NCBI GenBank assembly: GCA_003648395.1
Contig: QMPB01000116.1
Span: 1-9,885 of the forward strand
Length of the DNA stretch: 9,885 nucleotides
Direction of reading: 5' to 3'
From: Bacteroidota bacterium
GTDB lineage: Bacteria > Bacteroidota > Bacteroidia > Bacteroidales > UBA1556
Part shown: in pieces, positions 6,019 to 9,885 of the stretch
How the letters are laid out: every line of letters begins with the position of its first letter
Position numbering within the stretch: the stretch's first letter is position 1
Notes under the pieces: model-generated
The model's input: only the letters and a program-made list of their open reading frames with translations
Databases searched by the model: none
What the model was told of the DNA's origin: nothing
Made by a program: the position numbers and the translations under genes

Positions 6019-6093
6019 AATCTCACGAATTACACGAATATATTATCCGCGAGCGGATAATAATTAGTTAAATTCGATTAATTCGATGACATT
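6019..6093. repeat. 75-base imperfect palindromic element
   Basis: The core TATTATCCGC (6041-6050) and GCGGATAATA (6053-6062) are exact 10-base inverted repeats two bases apart. Outside them, the left arm 6019-6039 (AATCTCACGAATTA, then CACGAAT) matches the reverse complement of 6072-6093 with a few changes. The right side carries about nine extra bases (6063-6071). Nested arms with unequal divergence look like an ageing interspersed palindromic or MITE-like repeat rather than an operator. Confidence 0.6.
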
Positions 6094-6206
6094 AATTGTA
6101 TATAATTGGCAAATTCATAATATGTTATTATTAGTATTTAAGATTTCAAGTGAAATTATTTGATATTATTAAGATACGTTTGCCTTGTCGTTAATACTAA
6201 GTGTTT

Positions 6207-6237
6207 GCAAAAAAACAACCCATTTTGTGTTTTTTGC
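6207..6237. repeat. A-run/T-run hairpin upstream of efp
   Basis: GCAAAAAA then ACAA (6207-6218) pairs with TTGT then TTTTTTGC (6225-6237), with a single bulged G at 6229 and a CCCATT loop. It could form on either strand. It lies about 55 bases upstream of the efp -7 box and is not followed by a T run on the + strand, so it is not a standard terminator for CPBP transcripts. Confidence 0.4.
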
Positions 6238-6291
6238 CCCATCTGCTAGCAAACAGCTAAGAAAGCACCAAAGACTAATTAGATTAATTTG

Positions 6292-6299
6292 TACATTTG
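6292..6299 (+). promoter_or_regulatory. -7 box of the efp promoter
   Basis: TACATTTG matches TAnnTTTG exactly and would start transcription near 6305, giving a leader of about 35 bases before the ATG at 6340. No good -33 TTG is seen about 20 bases upstream. Confidence 0.55.
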
Positions 6300-6339
6300 C
6301 ACCTCTTTAAAATATTAAATTAATTATATACAAAATATT

Positions 6340-6906
6340 ATGGCTAGTACTAGTGATTTCAAAAACGGACTTGTAATGAATTTTAATGGGGGTTTATACT
6401 CAATTGTTGAATTTCAGCACGTTAAACCAGGTAAAGGGCCAGCTTTTGTAAGAACAAAATTAAAAAATGTAAAAACAGGAAAGGTAATTCCTAATACATT
6501 TACTGCTGGAGTTAAAATTGATATTCAAAGAGTTGAACGTCGTCAATATCAGTATTTATACAATGATGGTGACATGTTCCACTTTATGAATAACCAAACT
6601 TATGAGCAAACATTTATTGATGGTGATATAATTAATGCTCCAGATTTAATGAAGGAAGGTCAGAATGTGGAAATTGTATTTCATGCTGAAACAGAAACTG
6701 CTCTTTATTGCGAACTTCCTCCTTTTGTAGAATTAGAAATTACATACACCGAGCCAGGAGAGAGAGGAAATACCGCTACTAATACTTTTAAGGATGCTAC
6801 CGTAGAAACTGGTGCAACTGTTAAAGTTCCATTATTTATCAATAATAATGAAATAATTAAAGTAGATACTAGAACTCATCAATATTCTGAAAGAGTTAAA
6901 AAATAA
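6340..6906 (+). CDS. efp: Translation elongation factor P, 188 aa
   Basis: EF-P binds between the ribosomal P and E sites and restores peptide-bond formation when ribosomes stall on consecutive prolines. The three beta-barrel domains are all present. The N-terminal KOW-like domain has the tip loop P30-G-K32-G-P34, where Lys32 corresponds to the E. coli lysine that receives beta-lysine. The middle OB domain follows, and the C-terminal OB domain carries the family signature: ERGNTATNTFKDATVETGA (141-159), VPLFI (163-167) and IIKVDTRTHQYSER (172-185). Length equals that of E. coli EF-P. The signature reads RGN rather than the more usual RGD. No modification enzyme (EpmA, EpmB, EarP) is in the window, so the modification state of Lys32 is open. 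It has its own promoter and terminator, so it is monocistronic. Confidence 0.97.
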   Translation: MASTSDFKNGLVMNFNGGLYSIVEFQHVKPGKGPAFVRTKLKNVKTGKVIPNTFTAGVKIDIQRVERRQYQYLYNDGDMFHFMNNQTYEQTFIDGDIINAPDLMKEGQNVEIVFHAETETALYCELPPFVELEITYTEPGERGNTATNTFKDATVETGATVKVPLFINNNEIIKVDTRTHQYSERVKK

Positions 6907-6930
6907 GACATCTATTACAGAGATATTATT

Positions 6931-6968
6931 AAACCACTTAATTAATTTTTTGTGGTTTTTTTGTTTTT
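6931..6968 (+). terminator. Intrinsic terminator after efp
   Basis: AAACCAC (6931-6937) pairs with GTGGTTT (6952-6958) around a 14-base A/T loop and runs into seven Ts, a G and five more Ts. It starts 25 bases after the efp stop, separating efp from the kinase gene. Confidence 0.75.
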
Positions 6969-7058
6969 ATCAATCTACAGGATAACTCAAAAGTCATTCA
7001 ATAAAATTCATAACTTAGCAATCTCAAAAAATTAATACTTCAGAATAAATAAAATCTT

Positions 7059-9215
7059 ATGATACAGTTTTATAAGTCAAGTCTTATTATTATTTTTCTT
7101 ACAACTCTCTTCCTAACATCATATTCAAACTCTAAAAAGGATAGTTTGCTGGAAATCACTATAAATGGTAATAATAAACAAAAAATAGATGCTTATTTTT
7201 ATTTGGGGAAAACTGAAAAAGACCCACTAAAAAGGTTAGAATATTTAGATTCTGCAGATTATTATTACAAATTATATCCTAATGATACAAATCTAATGTA
7301 TTTATATGGGTATAGAGCATTTGCTTATCAAATATTAAAACAGTATAAGAAATCTACTAAGTATTGCTTAATAGCGGCAAAAATTGGAGAAAGAATTCAT
7401 GCAACTAATGATTTTGCTTATATGTATGTAACGGCCTCCATTAATTATGACAAAACCTTTGAATACGACTCTTCTTTATATTATATAAATAAATCTATAG
7501 AATCGTATTTTCTACTTTTAAAAGAAGGAACAAAGCCTATAGACTTCTGTAATAAAAGATTAGGATATTGTTTTTCAAAAAAAGGAAAACAGCTTTTAAG
7601 ACAGGGTAAATATGAAGATGCCTTAGATAATATGTATGAAGCATTAAAGTATTACGATAAAACTAAAAGTTATATAGGTCAATCGAATATTCATCTAAAT
7701 ATTGGCAATATCTATAATCTTAATAACGATTATGATAATGCTTACATTGAGTATAAAAAATCCATAGATTATTACTTAAAAGGTAATACTAAAAAACCTC
7801 CTCATATTGCATATACCAATATAGGAACATTATTCTTAAATAAAAACGAATTAGATTCTGCATTATTCTACTTCAACAAATCATTATCAATTGTAAATCA
7901 TAAGAAGAAATATGAGTACACTATTTCTGGCCTCTACTCCAATATTGGTCTTATTTTCAAGAAAAAACATCAATATGATTCTGCTCTTACATATTTTAAT
8001 AAATCACTTTTACTTAGAAAGAAAATTGGATATAAAATTGGTGAAGTAAATACTAAAACTAATATTGGAATCACATATATTGATATGAAAAAGTATTCAA
8101 AAGCAAAAAAAATATTACATAAAGCTCTTGAATTTACTAAAGAAAACAATATGGCAGAAACAACTAAGGAAATATACTTAGGACTATCTGTTATAGCAGA
8201 AAACACTAATAATTATAAGCAAGCTTTTCAATATAACCAACTATACAATTTATATAAAGACTCTATAAACTCTATAGAAGTTACTAAAAAGATAAGTGAG
8301 TATAAGGAGAAGTATGAAGCAGAAAAGAAAGATAGAGAAATAGTAGATTTACAAAAAGAAGCACAACTACAACAGCTTGAAAAAGAGAAGCAAATTATTG
8401 AGAATAAACGACAGAGATACATTAATATATCATTAATAATTCTGGCAGTTTTATTGTTCATCATTATTTTTGCTGTTCAAAGATATTTTAAACTAAAAAC
8501 CAAGTCGAGTAAAGAGCTTATGATTAGAAAAGACCAAATTAATAAGCAGAAAATAATTGACTTAGTTAAAAACAGTGAAGTAAATTCTATTAATTCGTTT
8601 ATGGAAGGCCAGGAGAAGGAGCGTTCTAGAATCGCAACTGAATTACATGATAGATTAGGTAGTTTGTTGTCAACTGTAAAGCTCCATTTTAGTAGTATTG
8701 AAGCCGCATATTCCAATGACAATGAAGAAAAAGAAAGTTTTAGTTTTGCTCTAGATTTATTAGATAACTCGGTGCAAGAAGTAAGATCGATATCCCATAA
8801 CCTATCTAAGGGTATACTTACTCAATTTGGGTTAGTTGCAGCTGTAGAGAATCTTAGAGATACTATAAATGCGGCTGGTAAAATTCAAATAAAACTCATT
8901 AAAGCTGGTCCAAAGACAAAACTAACCTCAGAAACTGAGATTGAATTATTCAGAATAATACAAGAACTTGTTACTAATGCCATTAAGCACTCTAAAAGCA
9001 AGGAAATATTTGTGCAATTGATATCAGACAATGAGGGTCTTAATATTTTTGTGGAAGACTATGGTGTTGGATTTGATATGAAGAAACTAAAATCAAAAGG
9101 AATTGGTCTCAAAAATCTTAAAATGAGAGTAGATAATATTGGAGGTATATATCATTACGAATCTAGCTTAGGAAAAGGTACATCCATAATAATTGAGATA
9201 AAAAATAATTATTAA
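7059..9215 (+). CDS. TPR-containing sensor histidine kinase (HisKA_3 type), 718 aa
   Basis: This is an inner-membrane sensor kinase. A signal peptide or N-terminal anchor (about 7-22, without a lipobox Cys) exports a TPR domain. About seven tetratricopeptide-like repeats are visible, roughly at 77-110, 165-200, 205-240, 249-282, 289-322, 329-362 and 369-402, with recurrent 'NIGxxY...YDxALxYFNKSL' cores. A charged coiled coil (about 410-452) leads to one membrane helix (454-474). The cytoplasmic part has a second helical linker, the HisKA_3 dimerisation helix with ERSRIATELHDRLG and phospho-acceptor His530, and an HATPase_c domain: N box ELVTN (Asn640), G1 box D667-Y-G-V-G-F, and G2 box GIGLKN (681-686). 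All catalytic boxes look intact, so it should autophosphorylate. Partners of this class are usually NarL/LuxR-type response regulators. None is adjacent: efp lies upstream and a MarR gene downstream. The TPRs probably sense a peptide or partner protein, but the ligand is unknown. Confidence 0.93.
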   Translation: MIQFYKSSLIIIFLTTLFLTSYSNSKKDSLLEITINGNNKQKIDAYFYLGKTEKDPLKRLEYLDSADYYYKLYPNDTNLMYLYGYRAFAYQILKQYKKSTKYCLIAAKIGERIHATNDFAYMYVTASINYDKTFEYDSSLYYINKSIESYFLLLKEGTKPIDFCNKRLGYCFSKKGKQLLRQGKYEDALDNMYEALKYYDKTKSYIGQSNIHLNIGNIYNLNNDYDNAYIEYKKSIDYYLKGNTKKPPHIAYTNIGTLFLNKNELDSALFYFNKSLSIVNHKKKYEYTISGLYSNIGLIFKKKHQYDSALTYFNKSLLLRKKIGYKIGEVNTKTNIGITYIDMKKYSKAKKILHKALEFTKENNMAETTKEIYLGLSVIAENTNNYKQAFQYNQLYNLYKDSINSIEVTKKISEYKEKYEAEKKDREIVDLQKEAQLQQLEKEKQIIENKRQRYINISLIILAVLLFIIIFAVQRYFKLKTKSSKELMIRKDQINKQKIIDLVKNSEVNSINSFMEGQEKERSRIATELHDRLGSLLSTVKLHFSSIEAAYSNDNEEKESFSFALDLLDNSVQEVRSISHNLSKGILTQFGLVAAVENLRDTINAAGKIQIKLIKAGPKTKLTSETEIELFRIIQELVTNAIKHSKSKEIFVQLISDNEGLNIFVEDYGVGFDMKKLKSKGIGLKNLKMRVDNIGGIYHYESSLGKGTSIIIEIKNNY

Positions 9216-9406
9216 AGCTATTCCAAAAGCAACAACCAATGACCATAATACTGCTTATAATGTAGAACACATTAAATAAGACTTTTCATTATCAGTAAAA
9301 TTAACTTTTACTTCATGGTCATTTGCCATTATCTTATTAACGGACACTCATAGGGAAATTTGCAAAAAAATGTTAAAAAAACTTTAATAATAGTTTTTAA
9401 GAAATA

Positions 9407-9427
9407 TTAGTTGCATATATCAACTAA
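9407..9427. promoter_or_regulatory. Candidate MarR operator (7+7 inverted repeat)
   Basis: TTAGTTG (9407-9413) and CAACTAA (9421-9427) are exact reverse complements around CATATAT. The 21-base dyad covers the -33 TTG and part of the spacer of the promoter for the MarR gene. Size, TTG...CAA symmetry and location fit MarR-family operators, which commonly block their own promoter. Autoregulation is inferred. Confidence 0.6.
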
Positions 9428-9442
9428 AATATATTACATTTG
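9411..9442 (+). promoter_or_regulatory. Promoter for the MarR-family gene
   Basis: TTG (9411-9413) and TACATTTG (9435-9442) form a Bacteroidota -33/-7 pair with 21 bases between. Transcription would start near 9449, giving a very short leader before the ATG at 9466. This is the best-formed promoter in the window apart from that of the CPBP gene. Confidence 0.65.
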
Positions 9443-9465
9443 CCCCCGAATAAATATATGAAACT

Positions 9466-9885
9466 ATGGAACAAGATAATTTACCTTTAGGAATGGTCGT
9501 TGGACAAATGATGCATGAGATGCTCAGAGTGCTAAAAAAACGTGATATTGAGCAAGCTGAGGTTATTCTGTCCATTGAGCAACACGCTGTTTTACATATC
9601 TTAAGTAAGAGAGATTCAGATGTTATTCTGAAAGAAATGGCTGATGCAATGGGTAAGGATAAGTCAGCTATACTGCGAATAATTGATATTCTTGAAAAAA
9701 AAGAACTAGTAAGACGAGCTATTGACTCAAAAGACCGTAGAAAAAAATATCTTATGGTTACAAAAAAAGGTAAGCAAGTTATTGAAAAGTTTCTTGAAAT
9801 AGACATAGAATTAAGAACAGAACTTAAAGAAGGACTTACCAAAGAAGATATGAAAACTTTTTATAAAGTTGTTAATCATATAAAA
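9466..9885 (+). CDS. MarR-family transcriptional regulator, 3' end cut by window end
   Basis: The frame is open for 140 codons from the ATG at 9466 to the last base, with no stop reached. It is close to the usual MarR length of about 140-155 residues, so little is missing. The dimeric winged-helix architecture is clear: an N-terminal dimerisation helix (about 8-30), helices leading to the helix-turn-helix (ILKEMADAMGKDKSAILRII, about 54-73), LEKKELVRR (76-84), the wing with D87-SK-D90-R91-R92 (the family's DxxDRR signature) and MVTKKGKQV (97-105), then a C-terminal dimerisation helix. MarR proteins usually repress efflux or stress genes and their own gene, and release DNA on binding a small ligand or on oxidation. 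No cysteine occurs in the visible part, so a thiol redox switch is unlikely. An ATG at 9458 is in another frame and stops after ten codons. Any target genes would lie beyond the window. Confidence 0.92.
   Translation, partial: MEQDNLPLGMVVGQMMHEMLRVLKKRDIEQAEVILSIEQHAVLHILSKRDSDVILKEMADAMGKDKSAILRIIDILEKKELVRRAIDSKDRRKKYLMVTKKGKQVIEKFLEIDIELRTELKEGLTKEDMKTFYKVVNHIK

Larger units (their letters stand above)
5719..6339. other. 621-base gene-free region rich in inverted repeats
   Basis: No convincing coding frame occurs on either strand between the CPBP stop and the efp start. The sequence contains a 15-base palindrome (5816-5830), a compound hairpin element (5838-5973), a 75-base imperfect palindrome (6019-6093), a small dyad ATTTCA/TGAAAT (6143-6156), an A-run/T-run hairpin (6207-6237) and the efp promoter. 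A second -7-like box, TACGTTTG, is at 6175-6182. GC-rich words (CGGGCTGG, CCAGCC, CCGCGAGCGG) stand out against the AT-rich background and lie only in repeat arms. This is typical of small non-coding interspersed elements, although an RNA gene cannot be excluded. Confidence 0.75.

Noticed and set aside
5719..6339. CRISPR array or tRNA gene in the gene-free region
   Set aside because: The repeats are inverted, not direct and evenly spaced. No cloverleaf with T-loop and CCA-end features could be traced.
7970..8722. Three minus-strand open frames of 78-81 codons within the kinase gene
   Set aside because: All lie antisense to TPR, coiled-coil or linker codons. Their hydrophobicity mirrors Lys/Glu-rich coding on the other strand.
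9361..9402. A/T-only hairpin as terminator of the kinase gene
   Set aside because: The stem TTAAAAA.../...TTTTTAA has no GC pairs and needs bulges. It is too weak to call.
7059..9466. Kinase and MarR gene as one signalling operon
   Set aside because: A 250-base gap, a separate promoter and an operator-like dyad lie between them. MarR proteins lack a receiver domain, so they cannot be the kinase's phosphorylation partner in the usual way.
9420..9842. 140-codon minus-strand open frame at the window end
   Set aside because: It lies antisense to the MarR gene, whose + strand frame has the full winged-helix motif and a promoter. The minus-strand protein is a low-complexity Ser/Ile/Phe chain, as expected of a shadow.

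Overview
The window is AT-rich DNA from a member of the Bacteroidota, most likely Bacteroidia or Flavobacteriia. Four things support this: promoter -7 boxes of the TAnnTTTG type ahead of several genes, few clear Shine-Dalgarno sequences, a periplasmic-TPR/HisKA_3 sensor kinase of a kind typical of that phylum, and an outer-membrane barrel beside a lipoprotein propeller. It reads mainly as ordinary chromosomal housekeeping sequence. I see no transposase, integrase, phage gene, CRISPR array, rRNA or tRNA.

Layout. Positions 1-788 hold the 3' end of an unidentified gene and, five bases on, an outer-membrane beta-barrel protein, closed by a strong intrinsic terminator. The start codon of a D-isomer-specific 2-hydroxyacid dehydrogenase (823-1779) directly follows that terminator. 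Next comes a lipoprotein built from eight PQQ-type propeller repeats in exact 40-residue register (1883-3055). Two tRNA-modification genes then converge with three bases between their stops: tadA (3211-3654, +) and a dusB-type dihydrouridine synthase (3658-4632, -), the latter starting at TTG. Divergent from dusB is a CPBP-family membrane protease (4801-5718) with a good promoter.

A 621-base gene-free stretch (5719-6339) follows. It is full of inverted repeats: a 15-base palindrome, a compound two-hairpin element, a 75-base imperfect palindrome and an A/T-run hairpin. After it come efp (6340-6906) with its own terminator, a 718-residue TPR sensor histidine kinase with no response regulator beside it (7059-9215), and a MarR-family regulator cut by the window end (9466-9885). 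The MarR promoter carries a 7+7 inverted repeat over its -33 element, which looks like an autoregulatory operator.

How the genes relate. TadA (inosine at tRNA position 34), DusB (dihydrouridine in the D-loop) and EF-P (rescue of ribosomes stalled on proline runs) all serve translation, but they are separate transcription units. The barrel, lipoprotein, CPBP protease and TPR kinase are envelope proteins with no evident shared pathway. I find no convincing new multi-gene system. The parts most worth a second look are the inverted-repeat region upstream of efp, the MarR operator and the orphan sensor kinase.
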